Shown one piece after another: positions 30,107 through 40,748 of a stretch of 64,000 nucleotides of DNA (the stretch's first letter is position 1; each line of letters starts with the position of its first letter). This DNA comes from Elgaria multicarinata webbii. Taxonomy: Eukaryota > Chordata > Lepidosauria > Squamata > Anguidae. A program made the position numbers and the translations under genes. The stretch is taken from positions 145,609,197-145,673,196 of the forward strand of contig NC_086173.1 in the NCBI RefSeq assembly GCF_023053635.1, written 5' to 3'. The notes below the pieces were generated by a model, which was not told the DNA's origin, searched no databases, and saw nothing but the letters and a program-made list of their open reading frames with translations.

Positions 30107-30712
30107 TAGGGCTGTGCCTGGACCCCCCAATCTGCTCTGGATCCTGATCCGCAACTTCCGGATCGGGTCTGCCGCAGCGGATCGGAGCTCCATGTCCCCC
30201 CCCCCCATAGACTTGCATTGAAAATCGGACGCCTATAACTTTTTTACTTTTGACGTTAGAAACAAAATCAGCACCATGAGAGCTTATACATGTATCCACA
30301 TTCGTGCCCAATTTGAAGCAAATCCGAGCATCCAGAGCCAGGTAAGGCCCCCCGACCCCTCCCCCTTTCCTGCCTCCGTCGCGGTCTGGCGGCAGCTTCA
30401 ACTAAGGCCTCAGCCTCAGTTGAAGCTGTCGCCGGACTGTGATGGAGGCAGGTAAGCCCCCCTCCTCCCTGCCCCCTTACCTGGCTCTGCCACCATCGCT
30501 GCACAGACTGCGGCAGCACCAGGTAAGCCCCCTTCCCACCACACTTACCTTTTTTCGGAGCTCCAGATCGAGGCGAAGGATGTGCTTGGTCTCGATCCAC
30601 TTCGTCTCGATCTGCAGCTCCCCAACCTGATCCATCTCTGCCTTTGTCAGAGGCGAATAAGGCCGCTCCACTATCGGTTCTAAAAAGCGAAGCGAAGCGG
30701 AGCACAGCCCTA
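30107..30712. mobile_element. hAT-type element, 606 bp, perfect TSD and known empty site
   Basis: TTAGAAAT flanks it at 30099-30106 and 30713-30720. The tips TAGGGCTGTGC and GCACAGCCCTA are exact 11-base inverted repeats. The paralogous position in the inverted copy (793-800) holds a single TTAGAAAT, so the element entered after the duplication. The interior is GC-rich with CpG clusters and has no transposase. Its tip equals that of the MITE at 5179-5674. Confidence 0.95.
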
Positions 30713-30838
30713 TTAGAAATAAGTTGCTTTTTAAAATATAAAAATATGCCTGGCCTATGGCCTGGTTCTTACGCTAAGATTGGAGGAAAGTTTACTAATG
30801 TGTAAGCCTCACAGATACCAATGACTGAAGATCAATAG

Positions 30839-31570
30839 CTGCGTTGTGCTTACTCCCAACTCTTTGGCCTCCGAGGTATTGTTAGATTGCTTTGAATCTG
30901 TCATGCAAAAAGTCATCACGGTAGGGCTTTCTCCTTCCTACTTGCTATCCATGGACTTAGAAAGTACCAAATTGAGTGTTAAACAGAGATTACTGGACAT
31001 AAACTACCAGGAGCTCCAAGGAGTTGCATGGGGACCATGCTCCCTTCAGCCATTGGGTCTACCAGGCCACTCCTGCAAAGATGGAATGCCATACTTGGGA
31101 TGGCTACCGATAGGAAGGCATTCTCCTTAGCAAGATTCAATGTTCTCCCGTCCAAGCTATTAGAGGGCAGATTCAAAAATATCCTGATGAATACTATATA
31201 CTGCCCCTGTAATAATGTCGAGGTGGAGTCCACCTTGCATGTTCTATTCTACTACAGTTACTACCAAGAGACCAGGAAAGACTTAATATGTCCTATAATA
31301 CAGGGTTTCCCTGGTCGCTCTCCCAAGTCTCTTACAATTATTTTACTCCAGGGCACCAATAAGTCTATTACTGAGCAAGTGGCCAAATGTCTGGATCTGG
31401 CTATTCTCATTAGACCAGTCATGGATGATTGATCATTTCTTTAAATTTCCTGATTAGCATTTTTACAGATTTTGTATCCTTCCTTTTTTACCATCATGTA
31501 TTTTTATTAATGCTTGTGTACTTACATATTATAGTAATGGTCTGTTGAGTGCAAATAAAGATTGATTGAT
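30839..31570 (+). mobile_element. LINE 3' end with GATT tail
   Basis: The reading frame at 31028-31432 includes KAFSLARFNVLPSKLLEGRF and CPCNNVEVESTLHVLFYYSY, a zinc-knuckle-like C-terminus known from non-LTR reverse transcriptases; the element ends in AAATAAAGATTGATTGATTG. Imperfect direct repeats TGACTGAAGATCAA (30822) and TGACTCAAGACCAA (31571) flank it, and the other OR unit has only one copy of this site. It is 5'-truncated and its clade is not assigned. Confidence 0.75.
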
Positions 31571-31820
31571 TGACTCAAGACCAAGCTAGACATAACATGA
31601 ATTACAGGAATATAATTAATATTGTAGAGCAATGTAGAGAAGGATAGAGAAAAACTTCATGCAAGGCTTATGGACACATTGAGCCCCATTTGCTGCTGTT
31701 CTGGGCACTGAGTTTCATAGTGTGATTTGGAAAATTCCAATAGGTCTCCTGCAAATTCCTAAAGCATATTTAAAATATAGTTTGACCTTTGTATCATTAG
31801 CTAACGGATCAGTGACTTAC

Positions 31821-31821
<1 letters not shown>

Positions 31822-31858
<37 letters not shown>
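31822..31858. repeat. (GT)n microsatellite
   Basis: About eighteen GT dinucleotides. Confidence 0.95.
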
Positions 31859-31859
<1 letters not shown>

Positions 31860-31860
<1 letters not shown>

Positions 31861-33300
31861 AATGTATTCAACTTTCAGCTTTGGAGAGGTATTTAACTTT
31901 GAAAAGTTCACACCCCAGGAATTAAAGACAGAAGAAACTCAACAGATGCTGCAATTAGTTTAGATGTGATTGTCCTACATTTAGGGCCATATTCTTTCAC
32001 TGATATAAAACTTTTCATAATTGGAAGCAAAGTATCTTGGGTATTATTTACCCATGTCTGTTTGGAGACCTAGATAATTAAGACCACAATTTTTCCCCCC
32101 TGGATTATACTGTCACCCTGGATATATATTGTAAGTGGTAACGTTAATAACTAATTGCATCATCTATTTCATTTCTTTCGTCTTTAATTCCTGGGGTGTG
32201 AACTTCGTTCTTTCCCATCTTGAGTCACTGAGCCCTTTGTACTTCTGTCTGTGTTTCATGGATTGTCAGGCCTCTTTTGTACTGTCATTGGATTTATTTA
32301 TTTATTTATACCAGAATTTCATTCTACTTGTTCTACATCACAATACTCCTAATGCACACTTTTCCCAATTTGCTAATCTGCATTAGTTAATGAGAATTAG
32401 CGCTAATGCACATTAACCAATGCAGATTAGTGCATTTGCCCCAAAGTGAAAAACCAGTCCAAAAGTCCATGGACTGGGAAGACATGGCCCGCCATGGAAT
32501 TTGACAGTCAGATTCATAAAAAACTGAACACATTTGATTCCATTGCATTTTTTTTAATTTTAAAAAATAATTTAATTCTCCTAAAAGTACAACCGATTCG
32601 AAGCAATTTTAGAATTAAATGGCAATGAATGTTAAGGGCAAGAATTGGACAAAATTGTTAAGCAAAAATTAGAATAGACTGTTTTTTAAAAAAACAGAGA
32701 ACAGCAATATTTAGTTGTCCATTTAAAAGAAAACCACTATGAAGATAATAAACTGTTGGGATTTAACATCAAACAAGATGGATGATATGTATAAAAGCAA
32801 TGTGTGTACCTCTTTGACTTAAAATTCTTCTCAGCAGATTTTGACATAGGTGTTGGGCATTCCCCACAATACAGACATTTCCGTCAAAGGGTAAGAATGA
32901 AATGAACAAAAGGACAAGCTCTGATACAGCTGGGCAGGGCATTCCTACCTGTCCATTCAGAGATCTCCAAGGTTAGCACCACCTCCAATATATCCAGTGC
33001 CCTGCCAGGCTCCTGCCAGGAGGGCAGAAGTGCAGAAGGAGGGATGCTCTCCCCTTCCATCAGATCCCCCCCTTGATCTATTTCCCTCTCATTCTAAGCA
33101 ATAGGAAGAAAATTATTTGTGCCAGCCCCAATCGATCCCCTAATAACATCCCTCTGCAAACTAATATTCTTTGGGCTCTTAATTAAATGGGACCCCAAAC
33201 ACATCACTCTTCAATATCAGTCCTTGCCATGGCTGCAAAACCTGTGACAGCAAAACCCTGCATGATTCCCAAAATGTAATGAGTACAAATAACAGATAAG
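31860..33300. other. Gene-free AT-rich stretch
   Basis: No supported gene. A small near-palindrome (AATCTGCATTAGTTAATG with ATTAACCAATGCAGATT) lies at 32378-32428. The rest is unrecognised. Confidence 0.5.
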
Positions 33301-33301
33301 A

Positions 33302-33770
33302 ATATAAGAACATAAGATGAGCCCTGCTGGATCATAGAATCATAGAACCATAGAACAGCAGAGTTGGAAGGGGCCTACAAGGCCATCGAGTCCAACCCCC
33401 TTCTCAATGCAGGAATCCATCCTAAAGCATCCCTGACAGATGGTTGTCCAGCTGCTTCTTGAATGCCTCTAGTGTGGGAGAGCCCACAACCTCCCCTAGG
33501 TAACTGGTTCCATTGTTGTACTGCTCTAACAGGAAGTTTTTCCTGATGTCCAGCTGGAATCTGGCTTCCTGTAACTTGAACCCGTTATTCCGTGTCCTGC
33601 ACTCTGGGAGGATCAGACCATGGGTCCATCTAGTCCAGCACTCTGCTCACACAGTGACCAAACAGCTACTCATAGGAAACCCACAAGCAGGACATAGGTG
33701 CAACAACACCCTCCCACCCATGTTCCCCAGCAACTAGTGCATATAGACATACTTCCTCTAATATTGGAAG
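33302..33770 (-). mobile_element. CR1 fragment split by a second CR1
   Basis: AACATAAGATGAGCCCTGC (33309) and GGTCCATCTAGTCCAGCA (33622) are the two halves of the CR1 3' segment seen at 42714 and 50623. Between them sits an independent CR1 copy of 281 bp. Confidence 0.85.
33333..33613 (-). mobile_element. Amniote CR1 3' end nested in another CR1
   Basis: It opens ATAGAATCATAGAACCATAG, the complement of the ATTCTATGATTCTATGA tail typical of chicken-type CR1, followed by GTTGGAAGGGGCCTACAAGG and GTCCAGCTGCTTCTTGAATG. GGATCA occurs at both junctions (33329-33334 and 33610-33615), suggesting a short target duplication. Confidence 0.9.
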
Positions 33771-33774
33771 TATG

Positions 33775-34400
33775 CCTCCAATGAAAAAATAAGTATCCCT
33801 CTGAAATTGGCCCCCAGAATTCTTCCTTGCCATCCCAGGGGTGTCAAAATTGCAGCCATCCCCTCCCCTGATGGGCACGGAGCCACGCCGCACAGCTCTG
33901 TGTCTGTCTCTGGTGCAGTGTTTACTCATAAGTAAGTGGGCACCAAGTGGGATGGTCGCCCACACATCTTGCAGTCTTGGTATGGTCCCGGGACCATGGG
34001 CAAAATTGGGATAACTGGGCAGCCAGTGATGACCTAGAGACGACCCCGGGATAAAAGTCTCATGTATATTGTTTTTAAGTGTTTTGGGCTTGTCTATACA
34101 GCTTGTTTAGGTTACATGACACAGCTGTCCATTCGCTGCATCCCCGTGTTTTAAGTGCGATAATGCGCATCTTCGCATTCATGATTTACCGTGACTTTTA
34201 GATCACGTCCAAGTTTGCATCGCGTTATGGCTATGTGTCTTTTGGGGAGTTAAATTGGATTTTGACATGTGGGTAGAGCATTGAAGGTAGGACAACGTGA
34301 TTGGCCAATTTCCCAATTTCACACCAATCGGCTGCCTCGTTTGTTCATGCTGATTTTAGTTTGAAGTCTCTCTGCGGAGCTCCGCAGGGAAAATGTCTTA
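33775..34400. other. Gene-free stretch
   Basis: No supported coding region; mixed composition with CCCGGGATAAAA and similar MITE-like words near 34030. No boundaries could be read. Confidence 0.45.
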
Positions 34401-34405
34401 AAACA

Positions 34406-34462
34406 AATTTATTTATGTATTTATATATTTATTGCAAAGCTCTCTGGGCGGTTCACAAAAAC
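34406..34462 (-). repeat. LINE-type 3' tail, minus strand
   Basis: ATTTATTTATGTATTTATAT, GCAAAGCTCTCTGGGCGG and TTCACAAAAACA are the complement of the tail described at 25051-25114. Confidence 0.8.
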
Positions 34463-34840
34463 AAATAGGGGGAAACAGGCAGCCAGATAAAGGAGACGTG
34501 TTCTACTGCTCGTTCCTTTCCCTCTGTAGCCTCGTTCCTTTCACTGTGCTGCCTCTTTCCTTCCCTCCCCCACTCCCGGTTTGTCTGTTTTATGAATCTG
34601 TGGAGCTCCGCATATAACATTTATAGCTTTGCTCCTCTCTCCTCCGTAGCTTCGTCTATGCAATAATGCAATAATGTGCATGTGCGCATTTATAACTCAC
34701 TATAAAAATAATAATTCAGGAAATAAATCGCTGTTGGTGCCGCAGTGTGACGCTCTTTACCTACATTCGAATCAACAAACATTCATGTTTATATTTAAAG
34801 AGGAGCAATCCCATTGTCGTATAGATGGTGGCCAGATCTT

Positions 34841-34901
34841 ATGTGAACTGCCCAGAGAACTTCGGCTCTGGGGCGGTATACAAATGCAATAAATAAATAC
34901 A
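34841..34901 (+). repeat. LINE-type 3' tail, plus strand
   Basis: GTGAACTGCCCAGAGAACTT, GGGCGGTATACAAATGC and AATAAATAAATAC match the same tail. Confidence 0.8.
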
Positions 34902-34904
34902 CAT

Positions 34905-35727
34905 GCCCCATGTATTCACAGACAAGCAGAATGAGTGGCAGAGTCATCAAACAATTGTTTCATCACATCAGTGGCTGGCATAAAGGGTGATCTGTGCACA
35001 TCTGGCCTCTTGAAGAAAGTCGTGTGTCTTGGCCTGGAATTAGGAGTGGGCCAGTCTCCACACAAGCTTAACTTGACTGACTTCAAAGAACTCATGTAAG
35101 CTCCCCACCACAATTCATGTAATTATAACTTCAAAAGTATGCAAAGAAATTTGTGCATCATAGCGTGAGAAGATCTGAACAGGGTTCTGTAACCACGTTC
35201 AGCTGACCTCACATAAAGAGCTCCCAGGATCTGAACACATGCTTCATGAGGGTTTCCAATCACGGGAGCTCTGTAAGTATGTTCAGCCAATCACATTCCC
35301 AGAACCCTATTCAGACCTTTGTGCTGAGTGTGTGAAGATCTACATAACAGCTGGGAGTGCAGAAAAACTACAGGCCGGGCTGATGTGCATGCCAACATCC
35401 CCTACACTGTTTAGCCCTACTCATGTGCAGGGGAACTCCTACATAGGGCTATGGTCTCATGTTCTAAGTGCCCCTGCCCCTCTTTTGGCTTTTTTAGCTA
35501 CAGCTTTTGTGGGTGGGGAAACTTTAAATATGGTGATCTCACATAACACATTTTGCTTTATTCATTGTTACCAGGGGGGTATATATGTGGGGAAAGCCCT
35601 GCAGTGGCTGTGGGTCTACTCTGCATCAGTTTGTTGGTGCAGGCACCGCAGGTCTTTGCCATGAAGCTGCAGATTGAAAAAGTCGGGGATTTGTTCCGGC
35701 TTTTCAATCAGAGCGACATCAGTACAT
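34905..35727. other. Gene-free stretch before the L2 LINE
   Basis: No OR or transposon gene is recognised. Open frames here (for example 35239-35664) have no recognisable motif and are not supported as genes. Confidence 0.45.
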
Positions 35728-38170
35728 TATTATTATTATTATTATTTATTTATATAGCACCATCGATGTACATGGTGCTGTACAGATAACACAGTAAATA
35801 GCAAGACCCTGCCGCATAGGCTTACAATCTAATAAAGTTGTAGTAAACAATAAGAAGGGAAGGAGAATGCAAACAGGCACAGGGAAGTGTAAACAGGCAC
35901 CGGGAAGGGTGAAGCTAACAGTATAGAGTCAGAACAAACTCAAAGTTTAAAAGCTATAGGGAAAAGAAAAGTTTTTAGCTGTGTTTTAAAAGCTGTGATT
36001 GAGTTGGTAGTTCTCAGGTGTTCTGGAAGAGCATTCCAGGCATGAGGGGCAGCAGAGGAAAATGGACGAAGCCGAGCAAGGGAAGTAGAGACCCTTGGGC
36101 AGGCAAGAAGCATGGCATCAGAGGAGCGAAGAGCACGAGCGGGGCAATAGTGTGAGATGAGAGAGGAGAGATAGGCAGGAGCTAGACCGTGAAAAGCTTT
36201 GACGGTCAACAGGAGAAGTTTATATTGGATTCTGGAATGAATTGGGAGCCAATGAAGAGATTTCAGAAGCGGAGTGACATGATCAGAGCGGCGGGCCAGG
36301 AAGATGATCTTAGCAGCAGAGTGGTGGACAGAGACCAGCGGACTGATGTGAGATGAGGGGAGGCCAGAGAGGAGGAGGTTGCAGTAGTCCAACCGAGAGA
36401 TAACCAGTGCGTGAACGAGAGTCTTGGCAGAAGAGACAGACAAAAATGGTCGAATCCTGGCAATATTATACAGGAAGAAACGACAAGATTTAGCTACTGC
36501 CTCGATATGAGGAATAAAGGAGAGCGAGGAATCAAATATAAAGCCAAGGCTACGAGTTTCCTTGACCGGAGTAAGCGTGACATCGTTGACAGTAAGAGAG
36601 AATGAGAGGTGAGGAGAAGGTTTAGGAGGAAAAACAAGCAGTTCAGTTTTTGCCATATTGAGTTTCAAACGGCGATGAAGCAGCCAGGCTGAGATATCTG
36701 AAAGACATGCTGAGATACGATCGTGGACATCAGGAGAAAGTTCCGGAGATGAGAGGTATAGTTGTGTGTCATCGGCATACAGGTGATATTGGAGGCCATG
36801 AGATTGAATAAGTTTACCCAAGGGCAGCATGTATAGAGAAAACAGCAGCGGGCCAAGCACCGAGCCTTGCGGAACCCCTACTGAAAGGAGAAAGGAGGAG
36901 GACGAGCTGCCGTTAGCCGACACGCTGAAAGAGCGACCCTCTAGATAGGAGGCGAACCAGTTATAGACAGAGCCACAGAGTCCAAGGTCATGGAGGGAAT
37001 CTAAGAGAAGATCGTGATCAACCGTGTCAAAGGCTGCAGTTAGATCAAGGAGAATAAGGACGGAATAATGGCCCTTAGACTTGGCAGTGAGAAGATCATT
37101 GGTGATCTTGGTAAGGGCTGTTTCAGTGGAATGCAAAGGACGGAATCCAGATTGAAAGGGATCCAGAGCAGAGTTACTAGAGAGAAAGTCAAGATAGCGA
37201 GAGTAGACCACACGTTCCAGAATCTTTGAGACAAGGGGCAACAGAGAGACAGGTCGGTAGTTAGACAGAGAAAGTCGATCAAGAGTGGGTTTTTTGAGAA
37301 TGGGAGAGACAGTAGCATGTTTAAAAGCAGAGGGAAATGAGCCAGAGGACAGAGAAGAATTAATGATGTGAAGCAAGGACGGGAGGATAGCGGGGATAAG
37401 ATTAATGAAGACGCGAGAGGGAATCGGATCACGGGAACAAGTGGAAGGCTTCGACGAGCGCAGTATTTTAGACAGTTCATCAGCTGAGACTGAGGGGAAC
37501 GCCGAGAGAGTTGCAGGAGGAACTGACAGGTGAGGCACAGGAGCTGGGAGCAGAGCAGAGCTGGCCAGATCGGAGCGAATAGTTTGGATTTTAGCATTGA
37601 AGAAAGAGGCAAAGTCATTGGCAGACAGAGAGGCGGGGAGAGATGGTGGATTAGGTTTCAGGAGAGAATTGAAGGACTTGAAGAGCCGCTGAGGGTGTCT
37701 AGCATTTGACTGGATCAGCGTTGAGTAGTGCTGCTGTTTGGCCAGTGAAATGGCAGAAGAGAAAGAGGAGAGAACAAATTTGTAGTGGACAAAGTCCGCC
37801 AAGTCCCTGGTCTTACGCCACAGGCGTTCGGCTGCCCGGGAGCAAGAGCGAAGGTAGCAGAGGAAAGAGGTGAGCCACGGTTGGGGTTGAGAGGGGCGAA
37901 TTATCCGAGTTGTAGATGGAGCAAGATTATCAAGAGTTGAAGACAATGTGGAGTTAAAGGAGGAGACGGCTGAGTCCAAGGAGACGGCTGTGAAGACAGA
38001 AGGAAGAGAGGAGGCTAGAGACTGAGAGAAAGCCTCATAGTTGATAGAATGCAGGTCACGACAAGGGCGTGAAGCAGGACGTGAAGGAGGGGGATTGTGA
38101 GTAATATTGAAAGAGACTAGATGATGATCTGACAGAGGAAAGTCTTCGGGGTCAATCTGGGAGCGGCGGT
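35728..38170 (-). mobile_element. L2-clade LINE, 5'-truncated, long open frame
   Basis: The minus strand encodes about 740 residues of a non-LTR retrotransposon protein without a stop. It opens inside the endonuclease domain ([13 protein letters not shown] keeps the final SDH motif) and continues through a full reverse transcriptase: [43 protein letters not shown] and the catalytic YADD of [13 protein letters not shown], then the thumb and C-terminal region to [15 protein letters not shown]. The 3' untranslated part (35728-35939) has GCACCATCGATGTACATGG and a (TTA)n tail. The open frame runs on to 38276, but that segment does not look like endonuclease, so the truncation point is put near 38170. 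Most of the endonuclease is missing, so it cannot act alone. The good frame implies recent insertion. Confidence 0.92.
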
Positions 38171-38199
38171 GCCTGGTGGAAGGCGACCGGGAATTTGTC

Positions 38200-38593
38200 A
38201 CCTTCGACAAGAAGAGGGCAGGGCGGCTCCAGTGCCCGGATGGCTGCCCAGAAACCCCGTTCTCCCTCTTCTGCAACAGGATTACCTGACACCACCCCAG
38301 GAGAGGGAAGCGCAGGGTTTTAGAGGGAGCAGGTGCTAACCCAGAGCTGTGAAGACAGCTCCCAGTAGGAGGAGAGGGTGTAGTACATCTGCAGCAGCCA
38401 CATGGTGGTCATCAGAACTTGTAGTTCTATAGAAGTCAAATTGGAAAACTGTACTAGGCAGTAAGGGAGAGAAAAGCAGCAGAGAGGCAGGGAAGTGAGA
38501 GTTGGAAGTACAGTTTCTGGAGGTTGACGAGGACCATGGCGACCTTTGTTTTCTTGGGGACTGGTGGAGGTTTCACTGCTAGCAGATAGATTT
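38200..38593. other. Unrecognised DNA between two LINEs
   Basis: No coding or repeat signature beyond purine-rich sequence (GGGAGAGAAAAGCAGCAGAG). Confidence 0.45.
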
Positions 38594-39655
38594 ATGGAGT
38601 TTATTCATTTATTTATTACATTTCTATACCGCCCAATAGCCGGAGCTCTCTAGGCAGTTCACAAAAATTAAAAACATTCAAAGTATAAAACAACAGTATA
38701 AAACCATAATATAAAATACAATATAAAAGCTCAACCAGATAAAAACAGCAGCAATGCCAAATTACAAATTTAAAACACCAAATTAAAATGTATTTATAGA
38801 CTGTTAAAGTGCTGGGAGAATAAAAAGGTCTTCACCTGGCATCTAAAAGCATATAATGTAGGTGCCAAGCGAACCTCCTTAGGGAGCTCATTCCACAGCC
38901 GGGGTGCCACAGCAGAGAAGGCCCTCCTCCTGGTAGCCACTTGCCTCACTTCCTTTGGCAGGGGCTCATGGAGAAGGACCCCTGAGGATGACCTTAGGGT
39001 CCAGGCAGGTACATACGGGAGGAGGCGTTCCTTCAGATAGCCTGGCCCCAAGCCATTTCGGGCTTAAAATGTTAATACCAGCACTTTGAATCGGGCCCGG
39101 ACCTGGACTGGCAGCCAATGAAGCTGGAAAAGGACTGGCATGATGTGGTCTCGTCGGCCAGTTGCTCTTAGTAACCGTGCTGCCCTGTTTTGTACCAGTT
39201 GAAGTTTCCGGACCATTTTTAAAGGCAGCCCCATGTATAACGCATTGCAGTAATCCAAACGAGAGGTTATCAGAGCATGGATAACTTTAGCTAGGCTATC
39301 TCTGTCCAGATAAGGGCGCAGCTGGTATATCAGGCTAAGCTGATAAAAGGTGTTCTTTGCCACTGAGTTCACCTGTGCCTCAAGTGACAGTTCTGGATCC
39401 AAGAGCACCCCCAAACTACGGACCCGATCCTTTAGGGAGAGTGCAACCCCGTCCAGGACAGGGCAAACATCACCTCGCCGGACAGATGAACCACCTGCTA
39501 ACAGTACCGCCATCTTGTCTGGATTGAGTCTCAGTTTATTAGCCCTCATCCAGTCCATTAAGGTGCCCAGGCACTGGTTCAGAACAGCCACTGCCTCACC
39601 TGGGTTTGATGAAAAGGAAAGGTAGAGCTGGGTATCATCCACATATTGAGGGAGG
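38594..39655 (-). mobile_element. CR1/L2-superfamily LINE 3' end
   Basis: Minus-strand frames begin exactly at the reverse transcriptase catalytic box ([12 protein letters not shown] at about 39650-39615) and run through GWLLDPELS-like, ITSRLDYCNALYMGLP and LVQNRAARLL motifs, then RAFSAVAPRLWNELPKEVR near 38890. The frame shifts near 39060. The 3' end is GAACTGCCTAGAGAGCTCC, GGGCGGTATAGAAATG and AATAAATAAATGAAT on the minus strand, the source of the tail seen scattered through the window. Confidence 0.9.
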
Positions 39656-39659
39656 AGGT

Positions 39660-40300
39660 ACAGTAGAGAGATTGACTTTTAAAAATATATAAATCCAACC
39701 CATGTATTCCTTAGCAGACCAGCTTTTCTCCAGTGGGATGAATTCCACAGACGTGTGGACCATTTTTCTAGCTTTCTGTAATTTTGTTCAAATTTAGTAA
39801 CAGAAAAATATGCCAAATTTGAAAAGCCAGCCAAAACCACACATCTCCCTCTTAGGCTAAAGCATTTTAAAATGCGCATTTTGGAAGGATTTGTGCATTT
39901 TGGGTGGTTTGCACATTTTCGGAAGTGCGAATTGGTGCAAGGGCAAATTTCTACAAATCCAAATTTGTGCAAATCTGGGAACTCAAAAGAACTCTGATTC
40001 CATCAAAAGGTGCCTACAATCCACAAAATGCAGACAGAATGATGACTTAGCCTCCCCCAGGCCAAGGTTGAGACTGAGAGATATTTAGCTCTCTCAAGCA
40101 CTGCAGATACTAAATTGGCTATAAGGCGTCTTATCAGTAAGAGAGTTTTTCATAACACTCCATTTCTGGATGGTTTCTTCCTGGCCCCTGTGACAGCAAA
40201 CCTGCTACCCCTGTTCAGGTAGCAATGGTAGTCAAGGCAGGCAAAGTGGCCAGGAAGAAATGCAGTAATATGGGAGAAGTTAGCAGACAATTTGATTAGG
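39660..40300. other. Gene-free stretch
   Basis: AT-rich, with GTGCATTTTGGGTGG / GCACATTTTCGGAAGTGCG word repeats around 39860-39930 that look like part of an unclassified repeat. No gene is supported. Confidence 0.45.
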
Positions 40301-40304
40301 TTCT

Positions 40305-40500
40305 GCTAGTTCCTCCTACATTCCATCTTAAGAGTGTGACTAAATACAAGCGCCACAGCTACAACATCAGCCAGTGTTTTTCCACCTCCCCACCCCCTGC
40401 TTTGTTTAAGACCCACCTTGATGAAGTATTCTGGAGAACCTGAAAGCTTGAACAAATTTTCTGACATTTTGGTTGGCTTAGACACATTTCTATACCTGTT
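40305..40500 (+). repeat. Unnamed interspersed repeat, copy 1
   Basis: TTCCATCTTAAGAGTGTGAC, ACATCAGCCAGTGTTTTTCC and TTTTGGTTGGCTTAGACAC parallel 46850-47035 in the same order. Divergence is high, so the family is old. Confidence 0.55.
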
Positions 40501-40748
40501 TAGAAAGAAAAAAAATGACCTACAACTTCCAACAGGTATTCCCCAGGTGGTGTCCTATTGTGGAGCTTAGAATAATTTTATTGGGTTTGGAAGCAAATGC
40601 ACAATATAAATATGAACATGTGTAGTTGTTTTTCCACTCTTGTAAATATGTTTGATTAATGCCTTTCTTCTATGTTACAGCTCTAATTTTAAATTTTAAA
40701 TAATGACCATACATTGAACTTGTGCGAAACAATTTTCAGATATAGATA

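Larger units (their letters stand above)
25725..31610 (+). repeat. OR-bearing duplication unit, copy C
   Basis: This copy corresponds to 640-5165 in inverted orientation (see that entry) and carries OR-3. It is longer because of insertions at 27904-28043, 30107-30712 and 30839-31570. Beyond 31571 (TGACTCAAGACC, GAATTACAGGAAT) it still matches copy A at about 640-685, then the similarity ends. Confidence 0.85.
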
